Assembly (NCBI GenBank): GCA_947460225.1
Contig: CANHHI010000003.1
Span: 1 to 33,133 of the forward strand
DNA: 33,133 bases
Direction: 5' to 3'
DNA from: Flavobacteriales bacterium
GTDB taxonomy: Bacteria; Bacteroidota; Bacteroidia; Flavobacteriales_D; CANHHI01
In this document: in pieces, positions 1 through 8,599 of the stretch
Numbering within the stretch: the stretch's first letter is position 1
How the letters are laid out: every line of letters starts with the position of its first letter
Program-made: the position numbers and the translations under genes
Notes under the pieces: generated by a model
The model's input: the letters and a program-made list of their open reading frames with translations, nothing else
Told to the model about the DNA's origin: nothing
The model's database searches: none

Positions 1-67
1 GAGGGATTCGAACCCCCGACCCTCTGCTTGTAAGGCAGATGCTCTAAACCAGCTGAGCTAGTTTCCC
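1..67 (-). tRNA. tRNA-Val (anticodon TAC), 3' end cut by the window edge
   Basis: On the minus strand the sequence folds as a cloverleaf. It begins with acceptor strand GGGAAAC, has a D arm GCTC/GAGC, an anticodon stem TCTGC/GCAGA around loop CTTACAA (anticodon TAC, valine) and a T arm with TTCGAAT. The last seven acceptor bases and the discriminator lie outside the window, so the gene is partial here. A Bacteroidota-type promoter lies just upstream. Confidence 0.93.
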
Positions 68-81
68 TTGATTTACGGGTA

Positions 82-111
82 CAAATTTACAAACTTTTTT
101 TTAGATAGCAA
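82..111 (-). promoter_or_regulatory. Promoter of tRNA-Val
   Basis: Read on the minus strand, TAAATTTG (82-89) matches the Bacteroidota -7 element TANNTTTG, and TTG (109-111) lies 19 bases upstream as the -33 element. Transcription would start a few bases before the tRNA 5' end at 67. Confidence 0.65.
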
Positions 112-130
112 GTTTTTTCGCATTTTTTTT

Positions 131-138
131 TAACTTTG
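131..138 (+). promoter_or_regulatory. -7 promoter element of the glycosyltransferase gene
   Basis: TAACTTTG is a perfect TANNTTTG match 17 bases before the ATG at 156. No convincing -33 TTG is visible at the right distance. It is divergent from the tRNA promoter in the same gap. Confidence 0.5.
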
Positions 139-155
139 AGTAAAAGTTTTTTACT

Positions 156-1301
156 ATGAAAGTTATTGGCATACACCACGAAGGCTACCCAACCCTGCGC
201 AATATTGCACAGTTGCCTTTTACACATTACAAGGTTAAGCGGGTTTACGACATGTTTACCTTGCCCAGGTATTTGAGTTTTAAACTTGGAGAAACGCCCG
301 ATTGGCTTTTGAATATTCATCAAGATTTTGGCATTTCCAATTGTGATATTTTGCATTTTTTCAATACGGTCAGTTTTAGTCCTAAACCTTGGATTACGAC
401 CTTTGAAACCGCTGTGCCTCGCTGGGGAGACCTGCCAAAACACATACAAGAACTAGGCGTAAAGCAATTGCAAGGAGAACATTGCCGGCAAATTATTGCG
501 CTCTCCGAATCCGCAAAACAGATACAAACAAAATTGCTAAAAACGCATTTTCCCGCATGTGCCGATGAAATTTTGGCAAAACTATGTGTGATGCACCCGC
601 CACAAAAATTAGGTTTGCAAAGCATTGCGGAAAAGCATGCTTTTGAAGAACTTTCTTTTATTTTTGTGGGGGCAGATTTTTTTAGAAAAGGCGGTAAAGC
701 CATGCTGGAAGCCTTTGCGGAATTTTGGGCACAAGGCTTTAATGCCCACTTATATGTCGTGTCTAGTTTAAAAGCTGGAGACTATGCCACGCACGCCACA
801 CAAGAAGACGTGCTGTGGGTGGAAAAGTTTTTGAAAACCCATCAAGGCAAAATTTTTCATTTTCACACGCTACCCAATAGCGATGTTTTGGCACTATTGC
901 AAAGATGCCACGTAGCCATATTGCCTTCTTTTGCAGATACTTACGGCTATTTTGTTCTGGAAGCCCAAGCCAATGCTTGTCCGGTTATCACAACAGATAT
1001 TAGAGCCTTTCCAGAAATCAACAATCAAGAAACTGGCTGGGTGCTACATGTAGAAAAAGATGAATTTGGCAATGCCAAAATGGACACGCCTGAACGCTGC
1101 ATAGCACAACAAGAAAATTTGCGTGTACAAATACTTGCCACCATTCAAAACATTGTGCAAAATCCCATATCTATCCAAGCAAAAGCTGAACAATCCCTTT
1201 TGCGCATAAAAAAAGAACACTGCCCAGTGATTCGTGCCAGAGAACTGGAACAACTCTATGACAGTGTTCTATTACATGTTGTTGCACCAGCAACGTATTA
1301 G
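156..1301 (+). CDS. Glycosyltransferase family 4 (GT-B fold)
   Basis: A 381-residue protein of the usual size for a GT4 enzyme, which transfers a sugar from an activated donor to a growing glycan or lipid. The C-terminal half carries the donor-binding signature: a [11 protein letters not shown] turn near residues 170-180, and [16 protein letters not shown] followed by CPVITT near 257-280, corresponding to the retaining EX7E region. No signal peptide or membrane segment is evident, so it is probably cytoplasmic or peripheral. The acceptor and sugar cannot be named. It stands alone on the plus strand, and its TAG stop overlaps the ndk stop codon on the other strand. Family is confident; substrate is unknown. 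Confidence 0.88.
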   Translation: MKVIGIHHEGYPTLRNIAQLPFTHYKVKRVYDMFTLPRYLSFKLGETPDWLLNIHQDFGISNCDILHFFNTVSFSPKPWITTFETAVPRWGDLPKHIQELGVKQLQGEHCRQIIALSESAKQIQTKLLKTHFPACADEILAKLCVMHPPQKLGLQSIAEKHAFEELSFIFVGADFFRKGGKAMLEAFAEFWAQGFNAHLYVVSSLKAGDYATHATQEDVLWVEKFLKTHQGKIFHFHTLPNSDVLALLQRCHVAILPSFADTYGYFVLEAQANACPVITTDIRAFPEINNQETGWVLHVEKDEFGNAKMDTPERCIAQQENLRVQILATIQNIVQNPISIQAKAEQSLLRIKKEHCPVIRARELEQLYDSVLLHVVAPATY

Positions 1302-1717
1302 ATAATTTCGTATTGCGAAAAATGGAAACCGCACTCTATATGTGCATTTTCATCGCTATCCGAACCATGCACCGCATTTTCAGCTATGGAGTCCGCATAT
1401 TTTCTGCGAATTGTTCCCTCTTCTGCTTTGCTTGGATCTGTTGCGCCTATCAAGGTTCTGAAATCAGCCACAGCATTTGATTTTTCAAGCATCGCCACCA
1501 CAATAGGTCCCGAAATCATAAAAGAAACCAATTCCCCAAAAAAAGGACGTTCTTTATGCACTGCATAAAAGCCTTCTGCTTGTTTTTGTGTCAAATGAAC
1601 ATATTTCATCGCACGGATTTTGAAACCCGCTTGAATGATGTCGTTTAAAATCGCCCCTGTTGTGCCTTTGCGCACGGCATCGGGCTTAATCATGGTAAAA
1701 GTAATATTTCCTGTCAT
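1298..1717 (-). CDS. ndk: Nucleoside diphosphate kinase
   Basis: Makes nucleoside triphosphates by passing the ATP gamma-phosphate through a phosphohistidine. The 139-residue length is standard. Visible family features are the TMIKPDAV start, RPFF and, near residue 117, NAVHGSDS with the catalytic histidine. The ORF track starts nine codons earlier at 1744, but that extension runs through a transcription terminator hairpin; the ATG at 1717 gives the normal [12 protein letters not shown] start. The gene begins only about nine bases after the T-tract of the rplT terminator, so its own promoter is not obvious and read-through may supply the message. Its TAA stop overlaps the glycosyltransferase stop on the opposite strand. 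Confidence 0.96.
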   Translation of the reverse strand: MTGNITFTMIKPDAVRKGTTGAILNDIIQAGFKIRAMKYVHLTQKQAEGFYAVHKERPFFGELVSFMISGPIVVAMLEKSNAVADFRTLIGATDPSKAEEGTIRRKYADSIAENAVHGSDSDENAHIECGFHFSQYEII

Positions 1718-1726
1718 AGCTTTATG

Positions 1727-1754
1727 AAAAAAACCGCACTCCAAAAAGTGCGGT
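1727..1754 (-). terminator. Rho-independent terminator of infC-rpmI-rplT
   Basis: On the minus strand ACCGCACT-TTTTGG-AGTGCGGT forms an 8-bp stem with a 6-base loop and is followed by a run of T. It starts seven bases after the rplT stop and ends about nine bases before the ndk start. Confidence 0.88.
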
Positions 1755-1760
1755 AATTAT

Positions 1761-2105
1761 TTATTTTACGCTTTCCACAACAGCTGTAAATGCTGCTGGG
1801 TGGTTCATCGCCAAGTCTGCTAGCACCTTTCTGTTGAGCATAACGCCTTTGGCGTGTACTTTACCCATGAATTCGCTATACGACATACCATGTAATCTCG
1901 CTCCTGCGTTAATACGCTGAATCCAAACAGAACGAAAATGTCTTTTCTTCTGTTTCCTGCCGATATACGCATATTTTAATGCTTTATCTACGGCGTTCTT
2001 GGCTACGGTAAACACATTTTTACGTGCTCCGAAATACCCTTTGGCTAGTTTTAAGATTTTTTTCTTTCTAGCTCTACTTGCTACACTGTTTACACTACGA
2101 GGCAT
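1761..2105 (-). CDS. rplT: 50S ribosomal protein L20
   Basis: Binds 23S rRNA early in large-subunit assembly. The 114-residue sequence is typical: [19 protein letters not shown] at the N-terminus, [17 protein letters not shown] in the middle, and a globular C-terminal half with NRKVLADLA. It is the last gene of the classic infC-rpmI-rplT order and is directly followed by a strong terminator. In other bacteria L20 represses its own operon; the 84-base rpmI-rplT gap here contains a weak hairpin but no proof of that control. Confidence 0.98.
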   Translation of the reverse strand: MPRSVNSVASRARKKKILKLAKGYFGARKNVFTVAKNAVDKALKYAYIGRKQKKRHFRSVWIQRINAGARLHGMSYSEFMGKVHAKGVMLNRKVLADLAMNHPAAFTAVVESVK

Positions 2106-2128
2106 AATTTTTAGTTTTTAATTTGATC

Positions 2129-2157
2129 CTTAGGGGCTGTTTTGCACTTAACCTAAG
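2129..2157 (-). promoter_or_regulatory. Possible leader hairpin between rpmI and rplT
   Basis: CTTAGG and CCTAAG form a 6-bp stem around a 17-base loop in the 84-base gap upstream of rplT. L20-binding leaders occur near this place in other phyla, but similarity to those cannot be shown here. Confidence 0.2.
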
Positions 2158-2189
2158 CATCGGGTTTTAACGTACCTGTTTTTTAATTC

Positions 2190-2384
2190 TTAGATGCAAA
2201 GCATGAACTTCACGTTTGACATGTCGCTAGGGTGAACCAAAGCATTGTGGGTTAAACGCAATTTTTGTTTTTTGCTTTTAGCTCCCAAAAGGTGGCGTTT
2301 GAACGCCTGCTTTCTTTTCACCTTGCCACTTGCCGTTACCTGAAATCTTTTCTTGGCACTGGAATTGGTTTTCATTTTTGGCAT
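2190..2384 (-). CDS. rpmI: 50S ribosomal protein L35
   Basis: A small basic large-subunit protein of 64 residues. The start [20 protein letters not shown] and the following [13 protein letters not shown] are diagnostic. It lies 32 bases downstream of infC and 84 bases upstream of rplT, which is the conserved operon order. Confidence 0.97.
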   Translation of the reverse strand: MPKMKTNSSAKKRFQVTASGKVKRKQAFKRHLLGAKSKKQKLRLTHNALVHPSDMSNVKFMLCI

Positions 2385-2416
2385 AAAATCCTATTATTTA
2401 TGAACGGACTGCAAAG

Positions 2417-2989
2417 TTACTTCTTTTTTTTGTTCGGCGCAATAGTAACGAGTATTTTTTTTCCTTCTTTTCTAAAAGGTGCTTCTGGAACGCCAACTTC
2501 TGCCAAAGATTCAATAAATTTTTTAACCACAGCTTCCCCAATTTCTTGGTGAGCCATTTCCCTGCCCTTAAACATCAAAAGCACCGTAACTTTGTGCCCC
2601 TCTTCTAAAAAAGCCTTGGCATGGGTGAGTTTAAAGCTAAAATCGTGTTCTCCCAAGCGAGGGCTCAACCTAATTTCTTTCAGCAAGGTTTTCACTTGTT
2701 TGGCTTTAATTTCTTTCTGTTTCTTTTTTTGTTCGTATAAAAACCTGCTATAATCTACGATTCTACACACAGGAGGGTCTGCATCAGGAGCAATTTCTAC
2801 AAGGTCTAAGCCCTGCTGTTTCGCAACTGCCAAAGCCTCTTCCAAGGTAAAAACCCTTGCAGCTTCGCCTTCCAATGTAATGCGAACATGAGGCGCACGA
2901 ATGTACTCATTGATTCTATGTTCTGCTTCTTTTCTAGGCGCTCCCCTTCTAAAATGAGGACGAGACGGTGTTGTTTTTTTCTTTATCAA
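2417..2989 (-). CDS. infC: Translation initiation factor IF-3
   Basis: IF-3 binds the 30S subunit, keeps subunits apart and checks the start codon. The protein has the N-terminal domain RINEYIRAPHVRI, the linker stretch VCRIVDYSRFLYEQKKKQKE, and the C-terminal domain with KEIRLSPRLGEHDF and VLLMFKGREMAH. There is no usable ATG: the tracked start at 2989 is TTG, and an in-frame ATT lies 18 bases upstream at 3005-3007. ATT is the well-known IF-3 start elsewhere and is tied to autoregulation. A candidate promoter at 3015-3049 would make an ATT start nearly leaderless and a TTG start about 20 bases inside the message. The exact start is therefore open; the gene identity is not. Confidence 0.96.
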   Translation of the reverse strand: MIKKKTTPSRPHFRRGAPRKEAEHRINEYIRAPHVRITLEGEAARVFTLEEALAVAKQQGLDLVEIAPDADPPVCRIVDYSRFLYEQKKKQKEIKAKQVKTLLKEIRLSPRLGEHDFSFKLTHAKAFLEEGHKVTVLLMFKGREMAHQEIGEAVVKKFIESLAEVGVPEAPFRKEGKKILVTIAPNKKKK

Positions 2990-3014
2990 TGGATTTATGG
3001 TTTGAATTTGAGTA

Positions 3015-3049
3015 CAAAGGAAATAATTTTTTTTAATTCAGCAAGCAAA
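3015..3049 (-). promoter_or_regulatory. Candidate promoter of the infC operon
   Basis: Minus-strand TTCCTTTG (3015-3022) matches TANNTTTG except for one base, with TTG at 3042-3044 or TTTG at 3046-3049 about 19-23 bases upstream. It sits in the gap between the lepA stop and infC. Confidence 0.4.
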
Positions 3050-3050
3050 A

Positions 3051-4841
3051 TTATTGATTTAATTTCAACACAGCTAAAAATGCGTTCTGAGGAATTTCTA
3101 CGCTACCCACTTGGCGCATGCGTTTCTTGCCTTCTTTTTGTTTTTCTAAAAGTTTTCTTTTACGTGAAATATCTCCCCCATAACATTTTGCCGTTACATC
3201 TTTTCTTAAAGCCCTTATGGTTTCCCGAGCAATAACTTTCGCCCCAATAGTGGCTTGTATGGGTATTTCAAACTGATGGCGTGGAATAAGCTCTTTGAGC
3301 TTTTCGCAAAGTTTTTTGCCCAAGTCGTATGCATTGTCTTTGTGTATCAAAGCTGAAAGCGCATCAACAGGCTCGGAATTGAGCAGAATATCCATTTTTA
3401 CAAGCTCGGAACGGCGCATGCCGATTGGCGCATAATCAAAAGACGCATAGCCACGAGACACCGTTTTTAATCGGTCGTAAAAATCAAAGACAATTTCACT
3501 CAAAGGCATTTCAAAAACAAGCTCCACACGCTCTGGAGTGAGATAATTTTGGCTTTTTAAAAAACCTCGTTTTTCTATGCACAAAGTAATAATTGCGCCA
3601 ATATATTCAGATTTGGTAATGATTTGCGCACTAATAAAAGGCTCCTCCACGTGGCTCAACAAATTTGGCGGTGGCAAATCCGAAGGATTATTGATAACCA
3701 ATTGTTCGCCTTTTGGGGTATAAGCAAAATAAGACACGTTGGGCAGGGTCATGATCACGTTCATATCGTATTCACGCTCCAAGCGTTCCTGAACGATTTC
3801 CATGTGCAACATACCCAAAAAGCCACAACGAAACCCAAAGCCCAAAGCCGCTGAACTTTCTGGCTCAAACACCAAAGATGCATCGTTGAGTTTGAGTTTT
3901 TCCATAGCTGTTCGGAGCTCTTCGTAATCATCTGTTTCTACGGGATAAATCCCTGCAAACACCATGGGTTTTACCTCTTCAAATCCATGCACGGCTTCCA
4001 AGCACGGTTGATTAAAATGGGTGATGGTATCCCCCACTTTTACCTCGCTGGCTACTTTAATGCCCGAAATAATATAGCCTACATCGCCCGCCCGCACTTC
4101 TTGTTTGGGTTCTAAACTTAGGCGCAAAATGCCTACTTCATCGGCGGTGTATTCTTTTTGTGTGCTGAAAAATTTAACCTTGTCGCCTTTTTTTAAAGTG
4201 CCATTGAGCACACGGTAATAGGCAATAATTCCCCTAAACGAATTGAATACGGAATCAAAAATCATGGCTTGCAAAGGCGCATTAACATCGCCCTTGGGTG
4301 CAGGCACACGTGTTACAATGGCTTGCAAGATTTCATCAATGCCTAAACCTGTTTTGCCAGAAGAGTGAATAATATCTTCTCTTTTACAACCCAGCAAATC
4401 TACCATTTCATCTTTTACTTCTTCTACCATGGCACTTGGCAAATCCACTTTGTTGAGCACAGGGATAATGGTCAAGTTTTGTTCCATAGCCAGGTATAAA
4501 TTGGAAATGGTTTGCGCTTCTATGCCTTGTGCGGCATCCACCAAAAGCAAAGCACCTTCGCAAGCGGCAATAGAACGGGAAACTTCATAAGAAAAATCAA
4601 CGTGTCCTGGTGTGTCAATCAAATTCAACACATAATCCTCGCCGTTGAGTTTTAAGTTCATTTGTATGGCATGACTTTTAATGGTAATCCCTCTTTCACG
4701 TTCCAAGTCCATATCGTCCAAAGTCTGGGCTTTGAGTTCTCGGTCGGTGATGGTTTTGGTGGTTTGCAAAAGCCTATCCGCCAAAGTTGATTTTCCGTGG
4801 TCTATATGCGCTATGATGCAAAAGTTGCGTATATTTTTCAT
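3051..4841 (-). CDS. lepA: Elongation factor 4 (LepA), ribosome-associated GTPase
   Basis: A translational GTPase that acts on ribosomes under stress or during 30S biogenesis. Its 596 residues are the normal length. G-domain motifs are AHIDHGKST (11-19), RERGITIK (switch I, near 48-55), DTPGHVDF (76-83) and NKVD (130-133). EF-G-like domains follow, and then the LepA-specific C-terminal region with [16 protein letters not shown]. The start codon overlaps the gatA stop in ATGA, so the two are probably translationally coupled in a tatA-gatA-lepA transcript. Confidence 0.98.
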   Translation of the reverse strand: MKNIRNFCIIAHIDHGKSTLADRLLQTTKTITDRELKAQTLDDMDLERERGITIKSHAIQMNLKLNGEDYVLNLIDTPGHVDFSYEVSRSIAACEGALLLVDAAQGIEAQTISNLYLAMEQNLTIIPVLNKVDLPSAMVEEVKDEMVDLLGCKREDIIHSSGKTGLGIDEILQAIVTRVPAPKGDVNAPLQAMIFDSVFNSFRGIIAYYRVLNGTLKKGDKVKFFSTQKEYTADEVGILRLSLEPKQEVRAGDVGYIISGIKVASEVKVGDTITHFNQPCLEAVHGFEEVKPMVFAGIYPVETDDYEELRTAMEKLKLNDASLVFEPESSAALGFGFRCGFLGMLHMEIVQERLEREYDMNVIMTLPNVSYFAYTPKGEQLVINNPSDLPPPNLLSHVEEPFISAQIITKSEYIGAIITLCIEKRGFLKSQNYLTPERVELVFEMPLSEIVFDFYDRLKTVSRGYASFDYAPIGMRRSELVKMDILLNSEPVDALSALIHKDNAYDLGKKLCEKLKELIPRHQFEIPIQATIGAKVIARETIRALRKDVTAKCYGGDISRKRKLLEKQKEGKKRMRQVGSVEIPQNAFLAVLKLNQ

Positions 4842-6292
4842 AATGAAGTGCCAAAAATTTGCGTTTGAACCGTTTGTGCGACATGCAATAATTTTTCATC
4901 GTCAAAAGGTTTTGCCATAAGCTGAAAAGATGTAGGCAAACCGTTATCGTGCTTGCCCATCGGTATAGCAATGGCTGGCAACCCCGATAAATTTGCATGC
5001 ACGGTAAAAATATCTTCTAAATACAAAACCGTTGGATCTTGGTTTTTCTTTTCCCCTAAACCAAAAGCGGTGCCAGGCGTGGTGGGCGTGGCAATAAAAT
5101 CATAATTTTTAAATATTTTTAATGTGTCTTCTGTAATTAGCCTTCTGACTTGTTGGGCTTGAATGAAAAAACTTTCGTAATTGTCATGGGAAAGCACGAA
5201 AGTACCCAGCATAATGCGTCTTTTTACTTCATCGCCAAAACCCTCCGTGCGAGAATTTACATAAACTTCTTCCAAGGTTTTGGCATTTTCTGAACGATGT
5301 CCATAATGAACGCCTGTATATCTGGATAAGTTTGAAGAGGCTTCGGCAGTGGTTAAAATATAATAGGTAGGCACCATGTAGTCTAAATAAGCAAAATCAA
5401 CAGATTCAACAGTCGCCCCTTCTTGCACAAGGCGGTTTAAAGTCTCTTGAAATTGTTTTTTGATATGGCTATCCAAAGCTGGATTTTCCACATATTCTTT
5501 AATATACGCAATGCGCTTGCCTTGCAAAGAGCCTTTTTCCATAGAAGGATTTACCGCATGCGCTATCTGCGACATGGAAGCATCGTGCTGGTCCAAGCCA
5601 GCCATAATGCTTGTCAATAAAGTTGCATCTTGCACGCTTTTGGTTACCAAACCAATTTGGTCAAAAGACGAAGCATAAGCAATCAAGCCCCAACGAGAAA
5701 ACAAGCCATAAGTAGGTTTGTAGCCCGTAATGCCACAAAAAGCGGCTGGTTGCCTCACAGAACCACCCGTATCAGAACCCAGCGAGGCAAAGCAAAGGTT
5801 TGCTGCCACTGCTGCCGAAGAACCGCCCGAAGAACCGCCCGGCACTTTGCTTTCGTCTAAGGGATTTTTAACCACCCCAAAAGCAGAGTATTCGTTAGAA
5901 CCACCCATAGCAAACTCATCGCAGTTCAAACGACCAATCACAATGGCATCTTCTGCGAGCAAACGCTCCAAAACGGTTGCGGTGTAAAGGGGTTCAAATT
6001 TTTCAAGCATTTTGGAAGATGCGCTCGCCACATGCCCTTGATAACAAATATTATCTTTAATAGCAATGACCATACCAGCTAGTTTTCCTGCTGTGCCTTG
6101 CTGTATTTTATGCTGTATATCGTCGGCTTTTTGTAGGGCTTCATCGGCAAAAACTGCCAAAAAAGCGTTAAGCGATTGCCGTTTTTGAATTTCAAGTAAA
6201 TATTCGCCCACCAAATCTCGCAAAGCTAAAACACCTTTGTCTAAATCATTGCGGAGCGTTTGGTAGTTTTTGTAATGCTCTATGTAACGCAT
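4838..6292 (-). CDS. gatA: Glutamyl-tRNA(Gln) amidotransferase subunit A
   Basis: The amidase subunit of GatCAB. It releases ammonia from glutamine to turn misacylated Glu-tRNA(Gln), or Asp-tRNA(Asn), into the correct amide. The amidase signature is intact: Lys79 in AIKDNI, Ser154 in PGGSSGGSS and Ser178 in [16 protein letters not shown] form the Ser-cisSer-Lys triad. The 484-residue length fits. It starts nine bases after tatA and overlaps lepA by four bases. gatB and gatC are not in this window, so the complex is encoded at more than one locus, as is common in this phylum. Confidence 0.97.
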   Translation of the reverse strand: MRYIEHYKNYQTLRNDLDKGVLALRDLVGEYLLEIQKRQSLNAFLAVFADEALQKADDIQHKIQQGTAGKLAGMVIAIKDNICYQGHVASASSKMLEKFEPLYTATVLERLLAEDAIVIGRLNCDEFAMGGSNEYSAFGVVKNPLDESKVPGGSSGGSSAAVAANLCFASLGSDTGGSVRQPAAFCGITGYKPTYGLFSRWGLIAYASSFDQIGLVTKSVQDATLLTSIMAGLDQHDASMSQIAHAVNPSMEKGSLQGKRIAYIKEYVENPALDSHIKKQFQETLNRLVQEGATVESVDFAYLDYMVPTYYILTTAEASSNLSRYTGVHYGHRSENAKTLEEVYVNSRTEGFGDEVKRRIMLGTFVLSHDNYESFFIQAQQVRRLITEDTLKIFKNYDFIATPTTPGTAFGLGEKKNQDPTVLYLEDIFTVHANLSGLPAIAIPMGKHDNGLPTSFQLMAKPFDDEKLLHVAQTVQTQIFGTSL

Positions 6293-6301
6293 AATATGGT
6301 T

Positions 6302-6487
6302 TTACTGCTTATTTTTTTCGTCTTTGTTTTCTTCCTCTTTGCCAGACATTATATCCTTAAAATCTTTAATGCCATTAGCTAAGCCTTTCATCAGTTCGGG
6401 AATTTTTTTTCCGCCAAACATAAAAAGAACAACGGCAATGATTAAGACAACCTGCCAAGGTCCCAAAGTTCCTAATATAACTTGCAT
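6302..6487 (-). CDS. tatA: Sec-independent protein translocase TatA/E-like subunit
   Basis: A pore-forming subunit of the twin-arginine exporter for folded proteins. The 61-residue protein has a short N-terminus, one membrane helix (WQVVLIIAVVLFMFGGKK), the hinge GGKKIPEL and an amphipathic helix, then a charged tail. The ORF track start at 6517 lies inside the promoter -7 element, so the ATG at 6487 (MQVILGTLGP) is chosen. It heads the probable tatA-gatA-lepA operon. No tatC is seen here. Confidence 0.93.
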   Translation of the reverse strand: MQVILGTLGPWQVVLIIAVVLFMFGGKKIPELMKGLANGIKDFKDIMSGKEEENKDEKNKQ

Positions 6488-6514
6488 AACTGAATAATTT
6501 CTTATTTGAATGGA

Positions 6515-6546
6515 CAAAATTACATTTTTTTTTTCAAAAGTCCAAA
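6515..6546 (-). promoter_or_regulatory. Promoter of tatA-gatA-lepA
   Basis: Minus-strand TTTG (6543-6546), a 20-base spacer and TAATTTTG (6515-6522) form a near-ideal Bacteroidota promoter. The predicted transcript starts about 20 bases before the tatA ATG at 6487, which rules out the upstream start given in the ORF track. Confidence 0.75.
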
Positions 6547-6557
6547 GATGTCGGTTT

Positions 6558-7505
6558 TTAGGGTTTTTCTACCAAATCCATTTTACAAACAGGGCAGGTT
6601 CTAAAAACAGCATAGCGTTTTTTTCCTTCGCAATACATGGGACAAAAGAATTTTGGTGCTGTATAAGTTGCTTGCACCTGAAAATCTGCCGTGTAAAAAA
6701 CATCATCATGCAAAAATTGTAGCCATAATTTATAATTGGCGTTTTTCAAAAAAGGCGTTTCAAAAGCAATTTGATGGGCAGCGGGCAGAGGCTCCTGTAT
6801 CCAAAAGTCTTGCATGTCCTCAGATACCGCAATTAAAATGGCTTTACTTCCTAGGTAATCATCTAAATGCTGGGCATGTAAGGTATCTGCCAAGTGCGTA
6901 AAAGAAAAATGCAAAGAAAAAGGATTAGCACTAGAATCCGCTTGATACTGAGGCATCATATTTACTTGCACATCGCCTATGGACAAATTATTGTTAAACT
7001 GCCAATTGGTTTTCTTAGAGTTTGATTGTTTTTCTCCCAAAACAGCATGCACCCATTCTGTTTTTTCAGCAGACCTTGAAAAATACAGAAAAACATGATG
7101 ATTATTCAAGTTTTCTATTTTTTTAGAAAAATGTACAACATATCTATCATTGGCATCTTTTTCTGGGTGCAAGTATTCAAAATAAGAAAAGTCTGTACTG
7201 GTAAGCACTACATGAGCTGCATGTTCGTGTATTTTTTGCAAAGAGATGGGTTTTTCGCCAGCAAACAATTGCAAATACAAACCCGTAGTATCTTTTTCAT
7301 GAATTTCAAAAGCCAATTCCAAGCGTGGAGGATCCATTTGAGGCTCTATTTTTTTTAAAGACAGTCCGCAAATATTGCAAACACCAATGCTTGATGATTG
7401 AACCTCTGGGTGTAATTTGCATTGATATATTTCTTGCTCTTGTTTGCTAGGCATAACACAAGCATGTAAACCTATCAAGAACAAGAAAAGTACTTTTTTA
7501 AACAT
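6558..7505 (-). CDS. Lipoprotein with two heavy-metal-binding (HMBD-like) Cys motifs
   Basis: A 315-residue exported protein. The signal peptide ends in a lipobox (LIGLHAC, Cys16), so it is probably an envelope lipoprotein. Near residues 27-52, YQCKLHPEV followed by CNICGLSL is an HMBD-type metal site (CxxHP then CxxCG). Residues 288-311 at the C-terminus hold a second copy, CPMYCEG followed by CPVCKMDLV. In between is a region of about 230 residues I do not recognise. HMBD modules occur in copper exporters and copper chaperone-like proteins, so metal (copper) handling in the periplasm is inferred. No pump or copper regulator is adjacent. It lies 40 bases upstream of tatA's promoter region and has its own -7 element. 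Confidence 0.75.
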   Translation of the reverse strand: MFKKVLFLFLIGLHACVMPSKQEQEIYQCKLHPEVQSSSIGVCNICGLSLKKIEPQMDPPRLELAFEIHEKDTTGLYLQLFAGEKPISLQKIHEHAAHVVLTSTDFSYFEYLHPEKDANDRYVVHFSKKIENLNNHHVFLYFSRSAEKTEWVHAVLGEKQSNSKKTNWQFNNNLSIGDVQVNMMPQYQADSSANPFSLHFSFTHLADTLHAQHLDDYLGSKAILIAVSEDMQDFWIQEPLPAAHQIAFETPFLKNANYKLWLQFLHDDVFYTADFQVQATYTAPKFFCPMYCEGKKRYAVFRTCPVCKMDLVEKP

Positions 7506-7524
7506 ATTGGCACGTATTTTTGAG

Positions 7525-7532
7525 CAAAGATA
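7525..7532 (-). promoter_or_regulatory. -7 element of the HMBD lipoprotein gene
   Basis: TATCTTTG on the minus strand is a perfect TANNTTTG match about 20 bases upstream of the ATG at 7505. No clear -33 box is seen. Confidence 0.5.
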
Positions 7533-7582
7533 AGGATAAAAATATTTTTTACGAAATAAAAAGAAATCATTGAAAATTTACG

Positions 7583-7590
7583 TATATTTG
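7583..7590 (+). promoter_or_regulatory. -7 element of the coiled-coil protein gene
   Basis: TATATTTG matches TANNTTTG and lies 25 bases before the ATG at 7616. It is divergent from the promoter of the HMBD lipoprotein gene in the same 110-base gap. Confidence 0.5.
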
Positions 7591-7615
7591 CCCCAAATTA
7601 TGTCATAATTATATC

Positions 7616-8533
7616 ATGGAACATAGAGAAAATAAACCATCTAAGGAAAAAAAGATGCTTGTCTTTGTGGTTATTTTGGTGCTTGCCAATTTAATTACGT
7701 TTTTCTTTTTTATGCGCAACAACGCTAAAATGGAACAACTTCAAGTAGAAAGAGAAATGCTTTTAACTGAACAAACCACTTTGCGTGCAGATTTAGAAAA
7801 AGCACTCGGCGATTTTGACTTGATGCAAACAGACAATGCGGAATTGCAAGCAAAAATTGCAGAGCAAAAGGCTTTGATTGAGAAACAACTCAAAGAGCTT
7901 GCAAGAAACCAACAAGATTTAAAGTTTTTAAAGTCCCTGAAAGACAAAGTAAAAGCTTACGACCAAATTATTTTGGATTACCGTGCAGAAATCGAGGCGC
8001 TTAGACTTGAAAATGAAAGACTAAATGCAGACAACAAAAATCTTTCCGAGCAAAACGAGGTATTAAAAGAAGAAGGCGAAACTTTGAAAAAAGATAGAGA
8101 TTCTTTGAAAAAAAGAGTTGATGCGGGTTCTACTTTGCAGGCTTATGATTTTAATATCACTGGATTGCGTGTGAAAGAGGGTTCTAGCAAACAGTCGCCT
8201 ACCAATAAAGCACCTAAAGTCAATGCAGTTAAGGCTTGTTTTGTGATTGCGGAAAACAAAATTGCCGAAGCTGGTGAAAGGGACGTATTTATGCGTTTAT
8301 TAGACCCAAGTGGCAATGTGTTAAACCCAAGCGCAGGAAATCCAGAGAAATTCCAAACACAACAAGGTTCTAGTGTGAATTACACGGAAAAAAGACGTGT
8401 GGAATACAGAAATCAAATTTTAGATGTTTGTGTATTTTGGTCGCCTTACGAGCCGATGACAAAAGGCACTTATGTGGTTGAAATCTGGGCAGAAGGCAAA
8501 TTGATTGGCAAAGATGCACTGATTTTAAAATAG
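7616..8533 (+). CDS. Membrane-anchored coiled-coil protein of unknown function
   Basis: I do not recognise a named family. Residues 14-33 (LVFVVILVLANLITFFFFM) form one membrane segment after a short charged N-terminus. Residues about 36-170 are rich in Glu, Lys, Leu and Gln with heptad character (for example LRADLEKALGDF, EALRLENERLNADN), which predicts a long coiled coil. The last 130 residues look like a compact beta-rich domain containing two Cys (KACFVIAE, DVCVFWSP) and ending in a strand-like YVVEIWAEGKLIGKDALIL. Topology would place the coil and the C-terminal domain in the periplasm if the positive N-terminus stays inside. It is a single-gene unit with a -7 element and a terminator. 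Similar proteins are sometimes mislabelled chromosome-partition proteins; nothing here supports that. Confidence 0.8.
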   Translation: MEHRENKPSKEKKMLVFVVILVLANLITFFFFMRNNAKMEQLQVEREMLLTEQTTLRADLEKALGDFDLMQTDNAELQAKIAEQKALIEKQLKELARNQQDLKFLKSLKDKVKAYDQIILDYRAEIEALRLENERLNADNKNLSEQNEVLKEEGETLKKDRDSLKKRVDAGSTLQAYDFNITGLRVKEGSSKQSPTNKAPKVNAVKACFVIAENKIAEAGERDVFMRLLDPSGNVLNPSAGNPEKFQTQQGSSVNYTEKRRVEYRNQILDVCVFWSPYEPMTKGTYVVEIWAEGKLIGKDALILK

Positions 8534-8556
8534 TACTTTAACAACATATTCCATTT

Positions 8557-8582
8557 CCCGTTCATTAGAGCGGGATTTTTTT
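8557..8582 (+). terminator. Rho-independent terminator after the coiled-coil gene
   Basis: CCCGTT-CATTAG-AGCGGG forms a 6-bp stem (one G-T pair) followed by ATTTTTTT, between this gene and dprA. Confidence 0.8.
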
Positions 8583-8599
8583 ACACAAAAAATTTTAAC

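Noticed and set aside
1718-1744. Upstream start of ndk
   Set aside because: The extension is read from the terminator stem and loop and gives a non-native N-terminus.
2265-2552. Plus-strand ORF over rpmI-infC
   Set aside because: It is a shadow of the ribosomal protein and IF-3 frames.
6488-6517. Upstream start for tatA
   Set aside because: It lies inside the promoter -7 element; the start at 6487 gives the normal TatA N-terminus.
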